Assembly: GCF_944388875.1 (NCBI RefSeq)
Contig: NZ_CALXKQ010000026.1
Span: 1 to 38,105 of the forward strand
Length of the DNA: 38,105 nt
From: an uncultured Brachyspira sp.
GTDB lineage: Bacteria; Spirochaetota; Brachyspiria; Brachyspirales; Brachyspiraceae
Direction: 5' to 3'
Part shown: positions 25,855-32,978 of the stretch, piece after piece
Layout of the letters: each line of letters begins with the position of its first letter
Numbering within the stretch: the first letter of the stretch is position 1
Notes under the pieces: model-generated
What the model saw: only the letters and a program-made list of their open reading frames with translations
The model's database searches: none
Told to the model about the DNA's origin: nothing
Position numbers and translations under genes: made by a program

Positions 25855-26929
25855 TATTATCTCCAATATAAATATATCTTAATTCATCTATAGATATAAA
25901 TTTATCATTATAATATGTATAAAAATAATTCCAGCCATTATATTTAGATAGATTCTGAAGTTTTGCACTCATTTGATGTATAGAAAAATTTCCAAGTTCA
26001 TTTTCTACATTTCCATTTTCATTTAATTTACAGACTTTATCTCCTTTTTTGCTGTATAAAGTCTGATTAGCTTTCAAATATCCTTTTTCAATAAGATTCT
26101 TTATAGGCACTTTAGGAGGCTTCACTTCATAATCAAGATTGATTAAATCTGTCATCTCTATATCTGTATTTTTTATACGTTCTTTGGCATAGTAAATATA
26201 TTTATCATCTCTTTCTATTCCTATATAATTTCTTGAAAGTCTTTTAGCAACAGCTCCCGTAGTACCAGTTCCAAAAAAAGGATCCAAAACTATATCATTA
26301 GGTTTTGAAGAAGAAAGTATTACTTTAAATAAAAGTTCTTCTGGTTTTTGTGTAGAATGTACTTTGTTTCCATCTTTATCTTTTAATCTTTCTTTGCCTG
26401 TACATAGAGATATATTCCATACACTTTTATCCTGCTTATCATTATTTAAATGTTTCATCGTTTTATAATTAAAAGTATATTTAGTATTTTTATTTTTTCC
26501 GCACCAAATTAAAGTTTCATGTGCATTGCAGAATCTAGTCCCTGCGAAATTAGGTACTGGATTTGTTTTGCTCCATATTATATCATTGAGTATCCAAAAA
26601 CCTAAATCCTGCATTATTTTACCTATTCTGAATATATTTTGAAATGAACCTATAACCCAAATACTGCCTGTAATTTTTAATATTCTTCTGCATTCTTTTA
26701 ACCAATTTATAGAAAAATTATCATAGTCTTCAAAGCTATTAAATTTATCCCATTCATCATCAACACCGCTGAATTTAGTTCCGTTAGTTCTTAAGAGTTC
26801 TCCTTCCGTCTGCATATAATACGGAGGATCAGCAAATATTAAATCTATACTGCTATCTGGTATATTTTTTAACTCTTCTAATGCATCGCCTTTTATAATC
26901 GTATTTTTTATATCTTCAATAATATACAT
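25847..26929 (-). CDS. Adenine-N6 DNA methyltransferase, M.HinfI-like (GANTC)
   Basis: A 360-residue methylase of the beta class: the catalytic DPPY (residues 34-37) precedes the SAM-binding DPFFGTGTTGAVAKRL near 215. Large parts match what I remember of M.HinfI, for example FADPPYYMQTEGELLRTNG, FSGVDDEWDKF, GSIWVIGSFQNI, NPVPNFAGTRFCNAHET and KPPKVPIKNLIE, together with the C-terminal extension (SIHQMSAK...NGWNYFY). That points to methylation of the adenine in GANTC. It acts in the cytoplasm on the chromosome and protects it from the partner nuclease at 25854. AAGG lies about ten bases upstream of the ATG. Confidence 0.92.
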   Translation of the reverse strand: MYIIEDIKNTIIKGDALEELKNIPDSSIDLIFADPPYYMQTEGELLRTNGTKFSGVDDEWDKFNSFEDYDNFSINWLKECRRILKITGSIWVIGSFQNIFRIGKIMQDLGFWILNDIIWSKTNPVPNFAGTRFCNAHETLIWCGKNKNTKYTFNYKTMKHLNNDKQDKSVWNISLCTGKERLKDKDGNKVHSTQKPEELLFKVILSSSKPNDIVLDPFFGTGTTGAVAKRLSRNYIGIERDDKYIYYAKERIKNTDIEMTDLINLDYEVKPPKVPIKNLIEKGYLKANQTLYSKKGDKVCKLNENGNVENELGNFSIHQMSAKLQNLSKYNGWNYFYTYYNDKFISIDELRYIYIGDNNE

Positions 26930-27023
26930 TAATAAAAAACCTTGAAAATTAAAGATAATATAGACATTGTAACCTATAGTAAATAAAATTACAAATTTAT
27001 TTACTATTATATAAATATATAAA

Positions 27024-27055
27024 AAGACTAGACCTTTAATTAAAAGCCTAGTCTT
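27024..27055 (-). terminator. Terminator of the epimerase gene
   Basis: On the minus strand AAGACTAG (27055-27048) pairs with CTAGTCTT (27031-27024), followed by TTTATATAT. It lies 27 bases after the stop codon of the gene at 27082. Confidence 0.8.
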
Positions 27056-27081
27056 AAATTAACTAATTATATTTTTAGTTA

Positions 27082-28263
27082 TTATTTTGCATTAATAGCA
27101 TCTATTATTTCAACACATTTCATGTACATTCTAGGTATATGGAAAGGACCTTTATACATATTTCCTTTTAAGTCTGTAGAAACTCTTCCATCTCTATGAA
27201 GATATCCGAACCATTCGCCGTATTCTGTATCAATAAATTTTTTAGTATATTCTTTTACTGTGTCATGCTTTTCTAAATATTTATTGTCTTTAGTGAAGTA
27301 GTAGCAGTATAAAGCAGCAATAGCAGCTTCAGTTTGAGGCCACCAGAATTTCATGTCATGATGATATTCACTTTTAGGTTTTCCAAGTACGTCCATATAC
27401 TGAATAATACCGCCGTACTCTTTATCCCAGCCCCATTCCCACATCCAGTCAAATATTTTTAGTCCTAGGGCTTTTAATTTTTCATCATGTCCTCTTTCTA
27501 TAGACTCTCTTAATATAAACCAAGATGATTCTATAGCATGACCTGGATTTAATAGTCTTCCTTCAAAATGATCCTGCAAAGTACCGTCCGGACTGCATTG
27601 TTCCAATACTGCTTTTTTCTCTTCATATAAAAATAACTGAATATTAGATAAAAGATTATCTATATATTTATTGTAATAATCTTTATTTTCTGGGTCGGCT
27701 TTTCTTAATTCCTGAACAGTGGCAAGCATTATCATAGGAGGTCCGAAAGCTATAGTAGGTCTGTTAATAGCATTGAATTTTGGTATAAGCATCCCTTCTT
27801 TTTGATATCTGTCTATATTATCAAGTATTTCCCTAGCCTTTTTAGCATAGCTTTTATCTCCGCTGGCTCTTGAATATGCCGCCATAGCTATAAGACAGAA
27901 TGTTTCTGAATAGTAGTATCTTAATCTTTTTATGATTGCTTTACCATCTTCAGTAACTCTGAAAAACATCCTTCCATCGCCTTCTTTATCAAAACAATAT
28001 TTTTCCAAAAAGTCTATTCCCAATTTTGCAGCTTCTAAATATTCTGCTTTCTTTTCAAAGTCAGCATAAAGCGTAGATAATACCCAAGCAAATCTTCCCT
28101 GAAACCATACTGATTTGTCTGTTTCTATTAAATTCCCCTTTCTGTCTAAAGCAGTGTAGTATCCTCCATGCTTTTTATCAAGTCCGTTTTTAAGCCAAAA
28201 TGGTATAATATTATCTTTCAGCATGTGAAGATATTCATTTTTTATTTCATTTAAATTGCTCAT
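27082..28263 (-). CDS. N-acylglucosamine 2-epimerase (AGE/RnBP family)
   Basis: A 393-residue protein with the alpha6/alpha6 barrel of the AGE family, which interconverts N-acetylglucosamine and N-acetylmannosamine or acts on related sugars. Typical stretches are the start LKDNIIPFWLKNGLDKKHGGYYTALDR, WFQGRFAWVLSTLY, the conserved His in LLNPGHAIESSW (about 240) and KFWWPQTEAAIAALY near 310. Length matches the family. AAGGAA lies upstream of the ATG. No sialic-acid or GlcNAc genes adjoin it, and cellobiose or mannose 2-epimerase is an alternative within the same fold. Confidence 0.88.
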   Translation of the reverse strand: MSNLNEIKNEYLHMLKDNIIPFWLKNGLDKKHGGYYTALDRKGNLIETDKSVWFQGRFAWVLSTLYADFEKKAEYLEAAKLGIDFLEKYCFDKEGDGRMFFRVTEDGKAIIKRLRYYYSETFCLIAMAAYSRASGDKSYAKKAREILDNIDRYQKEGMLIPKFNAINRPTIAFGPPMIMLATVQELRKADPENKDYYNKYIDNLLSNIQLFLYEEKKAVLEQCSPDGTLQDHFEGRLLNPGHAIESSWFILRESIERGHDEKLKALGLKIFDWMWEWGWDKEYGGIIQYMDVLGKPKSEYHHDMKFWWPQTEAAIAALYCYYFTKDNKYLEKHDTVKEYTKKFIDTEYGEWFGYLHRDGRVSTDLKGNMYKGPFHIPRMYMKCVEIIDAINAK

Positions 28264-28369
28264 AAAAATTCCTTATATTTATTAAAAATAATATGTTAAT
28301 ATTAACAGATTGATATCATAAAAGCAATAATTTAAAAAAATTTTTATTCGGTTTAATTTTGCATAAGTA

Positions 28370-28398
28370 TTGACTATTTTTTAGAACATATATATAAT
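28370..28398 (+). promoter_or_regulatory. Promoter of the DUF1858/DUF438 gene
   Basis: TTGACT (28370-28375), a 17-base spacer and TATAAT (28393-28398), 33 bases before the start codon at 28431, with AAAGGAG between. It is among the best sigma-70-type matches in the window. Confidence 0.75.
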
Positions 28399-28430
28399 AT
28401 GTTAGAATATTCAAACAAAAAGGAGAATAT

Positions 28431-29282
28431 ATGATAACTTTGGAATTAATTAATATAAACGATACAGTATATAATATATGTAATAAATATCCTCAAATTA
28501 AAGATATACTATCTTCTTTAGGATTTGATAAGATAACCAATCCTATAATGTTTAATACTGCAGCTAAGATAATGACTTTGGAGAAAGCTATTAAATTTAA
28601 GAATATTGATTTTAATACAGCAAAGCATAAATTTAATGAATACGGATTTGATTTTTCTATAGAGGATAATAAAAGTAGAAATGATATATTAAAGTCATTG
28701 ATAATAAAGCTGCATGGTGGAGAAAATATAGATTTAATAAAAAGAGAGTTTGAGGAGAAGTTAGTAAAAGTGGATGCTTCTGAAGTTCATAATGCAATGC
28801 ATGAATTAGTTGATAACGGTATGAGTATAGATGAAGCCAAACGCTTTTTTTATATACGTACTTTGCTTTTGAAAGATGCTATGGATAATTCTAATATTGA
28901 GAATGATTATGAGGTTTTAGAATTATTCAAAAAAGAAAATAGATATATAGAAAATTTAATTGAAAACTCTTCATATTCTAAACTTTATGATAAACTTAAT
29001 GAGCATTATTCAAAAAAAGAAAGTTTATTTTTTACAGCTTTAAAGAAATACGGAAATGATGAGCCTTCAAAAGTTATGTCTAAAGTAGATAAGGATATTT
29101 TAAATGAATTAAAGAGTATAATAAATAGTGATGATTTAGATAATATAGAAATCAAGATGAAAGAGTTTAAGAATAATATTTATGATATGATATTTAAAGA
29201 AGAAAACATTATGCTTCCTCTTTGTGTTTCAGTTTTCTCAAAAGAAGATTTTGATAAGATAATTAAATATTATAAAAATTGA
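28431..29282 (+). CDS. DUF1858-DUF438-hemerythrin-like protein
   Basis: A 283-residue soluble protein. Residues 1-75 look like DUF1858 (ININDTVYNICNKYPQIKDILSSLGFD). Residues about 85-145 look like DUF438 (LIIKLHGGENIDLIKREFEEKL, HNAMHELVDNGMSIDEA). The rest resembles a hemerythrin/HHE bundle (LNEHYSKKESLFFTALKKYG and EENIMLPLC), which can carry a di-iron centre. DUF438 normally has a Cys-Asp-x-His at the point where this protein reads FFYIRTLL, so a metal or redox ligand seems to be missing. Relatives are tied to nitric oxide or oxygen sensing in anaerobes; that role here is inference. It is monocistronic with a strong promoter and terminator. Confidence 0.72.
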   Translation: MITLELININDTVYNICNKYPQIKDILSSLGFDKITNPIMFNTAAKIMTLEKAIKFKNIDFNTAKHKFNEYGFDFSIEDNKSRNDILKSLIIKLHGGENIDLIKREFEEKLVKVDASEVHNAMHELVDNGMSIDEAKRFFYIRTLLLKDAMDNSNIENDYEVLELFKKENRYIENLIENSSYSKLYDKLNEHYSKKESLFFTALKKYGNDEPSKVMSKVDKDILNELKSIINSDDLDNIEIKMKEFKNNIYDMIFKEENIMLPLCVSVFSKEDFDKIIKYYKN

Positions 29283-29311
29283 TAACCGAATACCCTAAGA
29301 TATAATTTTTT

Positions 29312-29348
29312 AGAATAGTTAATATTATATTATAATATTAACTATTCT
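29312..29348. terminator. Long perfect hairpin terminator
   Basis: AGAATAGTTAATATTATA and its exact reverse complement are separated by one base (29312-29348), followed by TTTTTTAT. It lies 30 bases after the gene ending at 29282. Confidence 0.85.
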
Positions 29349-29426
29349 TTTTTATGTAAAATTATATTTAATTGACTAAAAAGATATATATTATATAATT
29401 TGTATTATAATAAATAGAGATAGTTT

Positions 29427-29813
29427 ATGAAAGATTATGATAAAAAAGAAAATTATATAGAAATAAAAGAAGATGATGTAGAAATACTTGGAGAAGACGG
29501 AGTATATAGAAAATATAAAACATATAAAGATTATGCAAATAAAAAAGAAAAGAAATCATTTTTATATTGGATTCCTTTTATATTGGCATTGATTTATACT
29601 TTATCTCCTATTGATTTAATTCCAGACATTATACCAATAGGGAAGCTGGATGATATATTACTTCTAGGCATAACATTTTATTACGGCATAAAAAAGGCAA
29701 ATTTTTCTTATAATCCTATAATAAATGTTATAATAAAAAATATAATATTGTCTATAAGCATTACAGGATTTGTTATGATGATTATAATATATTGTTTATC
29801 AGTATTTTTTTAG
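29427..29813 (+). CDS. DUF1232 (YkvA-like) membrane protein
   Basis: A 128-residue protein. A charged N-terminal 50 residues is followed by the DUF1232 signature FIPFILALIYTLSPIDLIPDIIPIGKLDDILLLG (about 50-85) and a final hydrophobic segment (105-126). The SPIDLIPD element is the hallmark of the family, whose role is unknown. The ribosome site is weak (AGAGAT). It is followed after 9 bases by the next gene on the same strand, with AGGAG right behind its stop, so the two are probably one operon. Confidence 0.85.
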   Translation: MKDYDKKENYIEIKEDDVEILGEDGVYRKYKTYKDYANKKEKKSFLYWIPFILALIYTLSPIDLIPDIIPIGKLDDILLLGITFYYGIKKANFSYNPIINVIIKNIILSISITGFVMMIIIYCLSVFF

Positions 29814-29822
29814 GAGTTTTTT

Positions 29823-30230
29823 ATGGATAGAATATCATCAAACCGTATAACTAAATTAGAAGATAATGAAATATTTGTATTTGGAAGCAATACGCAAGGT
29901 GCACATGGCGGCGGAGCTGCAAGGACGGCAATGAATTGGGGGGCTGTTTACGGACAGGCATTCGGACTTCAGGGTAAAACTTTTGCTATACCTACTATTG
30001 ATTATACAAAAAGCGGAAAGATGGCAGTATCAGAGATAAAAAAGTATGTTGATAAGTTTTTGGCTTTTGCTTTGGAGCATAAGGATAAAAAATTTCTAGT
30101 AACTGAGATAGGATGCGGCATAGCGGGATTTAAAATCGAAGAGATGGCAGAGCTTTTTAGAGAGGCTCTTAAAGATGAATATGATAATGTTTATTTGCCT
30201 GAGAGATTTGTAAATTATCTTAAGTCTTGA
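29823..30230 (+). CDS. Small FVFGSN/HGGGAA family protein (phage-associated, uncharacterised)
   Basis: A 135-residue cytoplasmic protein. EIFVFGSNTQGAHGGGAARTAMNWGAVYGQ at about 17-46, FAIPTIDYT and the central VTEIGCGIAGFKIEEMAELF define a widespread family often found in phages and anaerobes. The glycine-rich loop after the first strand suggests a nucleotide- or ADP-ribose-like ligand, as in macro-type folds; this is inference from pattern. AGGAG lies immediately after the upstream stop, and the gene is probably cotranscribed with the DUF1232 gene. No terminator lies between them; one is found at 30372. Confidence 0.75.
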   Translation: MDRISSNRITKLEDNEIFVFGSNTQGAHGGGAARTAMNWGAVYGQAFGLQGKTFAIPTIDYTKSGKMAVSEIKKYVDKFLAFALEHKDKKFLVTEIGCGIAGFKIEEMAELFREALKDEYDNVYLPERFVNYLKS

Positions 30231-30371
30231 TATTATAACTTTATATATTAATTTTCATTTCTGAAGAGAATAAGTTTAAAAAATTATAAATTATTTTTAA
30301 AATCAGAAAATATACAATGAATTTCATCAGCAATATTTTTTCTTTTTGAATAGTCTGAATGAGCTAATGAT

Positions 30372-30406
30372 AAAGAGTATTTACTCTATTTAAATAAATA
30401 CTCTTT
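30372..30406. terminator. Terminator hairpin between convergent genes
   Basis: AAAGAGTATTTA (30372-30383) pairs with TAAATACTCTTT (30395-30406), with T-rich sequence on the plus side. It may serve both the gene ending at 30230 and the small gene ending at 30406. Bases 30231-30371 hold no gene I can support. Confidence 0.7.
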
Positions 30407-30657
30407 TATCGTTTTATATAGTTGTCTAAAATATACTCTAACTCATTTTGCATATTCTGTATAATTGATATATCTTCAACAGATAAAACAAATTCGTTAA
30501 TATTTTTTAAAACAAAATCCAAACTAGATTTCAAATAAGATATTTCAGTCATCCCTTTCAATGATTTAGCATTTTCCATATTATATCTTAAATCAAAACT
30601 CTTTTTATCATTTTTATATAAATCTATAAAGTATCTTATATCTTCTTTAGTCATCAT
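30406..30657 (-). CDS. Small acidic helical protein, immunity-like
   Basis: About 83 residues starting MMTKEDIRYFIDLYKNDKKSF. I chose 30657 because GAGG lies five bases upstream; the longer frame from 30699 runs through the FQFP repeat segment and has no ribosome site. The protein is all-helical by eye, acidic and soluble, and matches no family I know. It is one of a run of tiny same-strand genes that resembles an immunity-gene array, but no toxin gene is in the window, so that label is a guess. Confidence 0.6.
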   Translation of the reverse strand: MMTKEDIRYFIDLYKNDKKSFDLRYNMENAKSLKGMTEISYLKSSLDFVLKNINEFVLSVEDISIIQNMQNELEYILDNYIKR

Positions 30658-30667
30658 ATTTACCTCT

Positions 30668-30739
30668 CTAAGTGGGAATTGAAACCTTTTTAAACTCATC
30701 TAAACTATCTTTATATTCATTTGTTTTTAATATTATCAT
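30668..30739 (-). pseudogene. N-terminal fragment of an IKTKEY-type small gene
   Basis: A 23-codon frame MIILKTNEYKDSLDEFKK then VSIPT and stop. Its start resembles the beginning of the intact genes at 30993 (MIIKTKEYLNLVKK) and 31720 (MKIKTKEFLNMVKK). It overlaps the previous stop as ATGA and ends in the shared segment TGGGAATTGAAACC (30673-30686, plus strand). It looks like a broken copy cut at a recombination joint. Confidence 0.5.
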
Positions 30740-30993
30740 TTTATTCTATATGCCTTTTCAATAGATTTCATTGTAGCTTGTCCTCTTTCATTGAATTCTA
30801 TATTAGAAAAATCAACTTCAGGATTATAATTTAAATGATTAATTGTCAATATTTTTAATAAATTTAATGGTAATTCATCAAATTTATAACCATTCGTGAT
30901 ATCTTCTTCAGTATAACCTTTATTAAATTCATTTTCAAAATTCTCTCTAGCTTTTTTAACTAAATTTAAATATTCTTTAGTTTTAATTATCAT
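30736..30993 (-). CDS. Small protein, IKTKE[YF]LN family, copy 1
   Basis: 85 residues, acidic: MIIKTKEYLNLVKKAREN, then ITNGYKFDELPLNLLKILTINHL and a C-terminal FNERGQATMKSIEKAYRIK. It has a strong AAGGAG site before the ATG. It shares its first 15 residues and its exact length with the gene at 31720 and less elsewhere, the pattern of conserved start and variable body seen in rapidly evolving small-gene arrays. Function unknown. Confidence 0.65.
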   Translation of the reverse strand: MIIKTKEYLNLVKKARENFENEFNKGYTEEDITNGYKFDELPLNLLKILTINHLNYNPEVDFSNIEFNERGQATMKSIEKAYRIK

Positions 30994-31048
30994 AAATTAC
31001 TCCTTTATTTCTATTCTTTTGGTAAATTCATTCTTGATTTATTTGTTA

Positions 31049-31144
31049 TTAATTTTTCTTTAACAATTCGTTAAAGAGTTTAATATCAATATTATTTTCT
31101 ATACATAATTTATCTAATATCTCATTTATTATTTTAATACCCAT
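31049..31144 (-). CDS. 31-residue small ORF overlapping its upstream neighbour
   Basis: MGIKIINEILDKLCIENNID followed by IKLFNELLKKN and TAA, a likely amphipathic helix. GGAG stands six bases before the ATG, inside the last codons of the gene at 31134-31397, with an 11-base overlap. The good ribosome site is the only support; it could also be the start of a decayed gene. Confidence 0.4.
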   Translation of the reverse strand: MGIKIINEILDKLCIENNIDIKLFNELLKKN

Positions 31145-31397
31145 CTTTTACTCCATTAATTTCGATTAAATTATCTGGAGGTACAAAATCATCTGGTTTC
31201 ATTAATTTTCTATGTTCATTAATCTTTTTACTTTTTATTTTTGTTAAATTAGCATTCATTACAATTAATTGAATATACTTAATAGTTTCTACAATTTCTT
31301 CGTTATTTTTACAAATAGGATATAAAACTTTTGCTTCTTCACCATTAGTAAATACTTTTATATCTTCTAAATGTTTTCGTCCCCCCTGCACCAGCAC
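31134..31397 (-). CDS. Small hypothetical protein, probably 5'-truncated
   Basis: Up to 87 codons. The body (KHLEDIKVFTNGEEAKVLYPICKNNEEIVETIKYI) looks like real coding sequence in local base use, but the start is not credible: the only upstream start codons are GTG codons inside a GC-rich island (31374-31447), with no ribosome site. The junction is at CAGGGGGGACGAAAAC, which resembles CAGGGTACGAAAAC upstream of the gene at 31720. The most likely reading is an older gene whose 5' end was replaced by the island, so it may not be made as a normal protein. Confidence 0.45.
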   Translation of the reverse strand: MLVQGGRKHLEDIKVFTNGEEAKVLYPICKNNEEIVETIKYIQLIVMNANLTKIKSKKINEHRKLMKPDDFVPPDNLIEINGVKDGY

Positions 31398-31447
31398 CTA
31401 CTTGGTCAGTGAAGCTGCCCCACAAGATGGAGGATTCCGTGAATAAG
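31374..31447. other. GC-rich island 1 in the small-gene cluster
   Basis: About 74 bases with far higher GC than the flanks. On the minus strand one frame reads FTESSILWGSFTDQVGAGAGGTKTF, so it could be a coding fragment from another gene. It shares GCAGGG..ACGAAAAC with island 2. Confidence 0.7.
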
Positions 31448-31462
31448 TTTAAAAACAGTCAT

Positions 31463-31720
31463 TTAATAATTCCTTTTTAATAAATTTGTTATATCAATAC
31501 CATTTTCTGTAAATTTAATATCATCAGTATTACTAGTATTAACATCGTCAATTTCATCCAATAATTCTTTTATTTCTTCATAAGAACATTCATCAAAAGT
31601 AAGTCTAGAATTTGTATAAGATTTTTCATCATATTTTAATTTTAAATTTTTACAAATTTTTTTATAATGATTTCTTAATTTTTTAACCATATTTAAAAAT
31701 TCTTTAGTTTTAATTTTCAT
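31463..31720 (-). CDS. Small protein, IKTKE[YF]LN family, copy 2
   Basis: 85 residues: MKIKTKEFLNMVKKLRNHYKK, a middle with many Asp/Glu (ELLDEIDDVNTSNTDDIKF) and the end TENGIDITNLLKRNY. AAGGAG lies seven bases before the ATG. It pairs with the gene at 30993 in length and N-terminus; the C-terminal thirds also share a faint pattern (FNERGQ against FTENGI). No family is recognised. GC-rich island 2 lies just upstream and may replace its old promoter. Confidence 0.65.
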   Translation of the reverse strand: MKIKTKEFLNMVKKLRNHYKKICKNLKLKYDEKSYTNSRLTFDECSYEEIKELLDEIDDVNTSNTDDIKFTENGIDITNLLKRNY

Positions 31721-31751
31721 GGTTATTCTCCTTTTCTATATTTCATCAAAA

Positions 31752-31850
31752 GTTTTCGTACCCTGCCGAAGGCACATATCGTGTGAGCCGTTAGGCGAAG
31801 TACTTACTCGCAACCGAAGGAAATAGACGATTGGGAATTGAAACCCCTAA
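31752..31850. other. GC-rich island 2 with short hairpins
   Basis: About 100 bases, GC-rich against very AT-rich flanks. It is packed with small hairpins (GCC-GAA-GGC, CAC-ATATCG-TGTG, GCC-GTTA-GGC, GCGA-AGTACTTAC-TCGC). On the minus strand one frame is open through it (GFQFPIVYFLRLRVSTSPNG onward to GTKTFDEI). It ends with TGGGAATTGAAACC (31832-31845), identical to 30673-30686. Confidence 0.7.
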
Positions 31851-31938
31851 ATCGTTTGTAAATTAGCTTTACAACTAAGTGTTTTTGTATTAGTTTCTAT
31901 ATATATACATTTTATTTTATATATAAATATCATCTAGA

Positions 31939-31964
31939 TGTGTAAGTTTTTTTACTTTTACACA
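31939..31964. other. Short hairpin in a gene-free stretch
   Basis: TGTGTAA (31939-31945) pairs with TTACACA (31958-31964) around a T-rich loop. Between 31851 and 32087 I see no gene; the sequence is AT-rich and probably holds the promoter of the small-gene cluster. Confidence 0.4.
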
Positions 31965-32087
31965 GCTATATAATTATCAAGCATTTTCTATGTAGTTTTC
32001 AGAAATTCTCTTCCCATGCGAAAATCGATATTTAAAAGAACTTTATGAATATAGTATAATATATTTTACATATTTTTGCAAATATAT

Positions 32088-32125
32088 AAAAAAGCCCATA
32101 GAGTTATATTTCTACGGACTTTTTT
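32088..32125 (-). terminator. Terminator of the fliK-flgD unit
   Basis: On the minus strand AAAAAAGTCCGTAGA pairs fully with TCTATGGGCTTTTTT if two G-U pairs are allowed. It lies 38 bases after the flgD stop codon. On the plus strand the same stem has mismatches, which fixes its direction. Confidence 0.8.
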
Positions 32126-32162
32126 ATCAACAACTTTATTTCTTTATTATTAATTATACAAT

Positions 32163-32960
32163 TTATCTTTTTACTGCTTTATTTCCGCCTTCTTTACTAT
32201 TCATCAAAGCCTCTTCAGCTTTCATCATACCGACTGTTTTTTCTGTTTTATTTAAGCTGGCATTATCTACTTCAGAAACATTGCTTTGGGTTGCTGTATT
32301 AATTTCTGATTCATAAGCAGCTTTTAGCTCCCCGAATTCATTATTAGCATTATCGCCATTTTCATCATCTGCGGAAGGTCTTGTAATGATTCTTGCTTTA
32401 TCTGCCAAAGAAGATTCAAACATTTTAGCAGCTTCATCTTCGCTTTGTGCTTCTCTCACCTGAGAAACTGCAGCAGCCTCAGAAGCCATTAAATCTCCTT
32501 TTGAATGTACTATCATTACATCTTCTGGACGTACTGTTATAAGTCCGCTTTCTGTTCTAACTGCAAGAGCAACTCCGGTATCATTTTCCATTACCATTTC
32601 TACTGGTCCTAAGAATCTGTTGCCTGCTTCATCCATTACTTCTACGCTTTTTCCTAGCATAGAATATCCTGTCTGACCTGAATAAAAAGTTTTCATTGAT
32701 TCTAGGTTTTTATTTACTTCTGTCATTTGTTCTACAGAAGAGAATTGTGCAAGCTGAGCTATCATATCTCTGTTATCCATTGGCGACAATGGGTCCTGAT
32801 GGCTCATTTGTACTGTAAGGAGTTTTAAAAATGCATCCTTTCCCAAGGAGTTTTGAGTAGGATCTCTTTGGAAATTATGCTGCAAATTGAAAGCTCCAAC
32901 TTCCTGTTTTAATATTTTTATCTCTTTATCTGTCATTTTTAAAGCATCTGCTGATATCAT
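32163..32960 (-). CDS. flgD: Flagellar hook assembly scaffold FlgD
   Basis: About 265 residues. FlgD caps the growing hook and is lost when the hook is complete; in spirochaetes it works in the periplasm. The conserved N-terminal part is clear: LGKDAFLKLLTVQMSHQDPLSPMDNRDMIAQLAQFSSVEQM (about residues 40-80). A beta-rich middle follows (MLGKSVEVMDEAGNRFLGPVEM), then an Asn/Ala-rich tail that is probably disordered. I use the ATG at 32960, eight bases after AAGGAG; the GTG three codons earlier is too close. It lies 18 bases after fliK, so the two form an operon that ends here; flgE, often next, is absent. Confidence 0.92.
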   Translation of the reverse strand: MISADALKMTDKEIKILKQEVGAFNLQHNFQRDPTQNSLGKDAFLKLLTVQMSHQDPLSPMDNRDMIAQLAQFSSVEQMTEVNKNLESMKTFYSGQTGYSMLGKSVEVMDEAGNRFLGPVEMVMENDTGVALAVRTESGLITVRPEDVMIVHSKGDLMASEAAAVSQVREAQSEDEAAKMFESSLADKARIITRPSADDENGDNANNEFGELKAAYESEINTATQSNVSEVDNASLNKTEKTVGMMKAEEALMNSKEGGNKAVKR

Positions 32961-32978
32961 CCTTATCACTCCTTATAA

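Noticed and set aside
30673-31845. CRISPR-like ends (GGGAATTGAAAC at 30675 and 31834)
   Set aside because: The motif recalls the 3' end of some CRISPR repeats, but only two copies exist 1.16 kb apart, with no repeat-spacer series and no cas genes.
31752-31850. Integron attC site suggested by GTTAGGC
   Set aside because: The core-site heptamer is present once, but no partner RYYYAAC lies at a suitable distance on either strand and there is no integrase.
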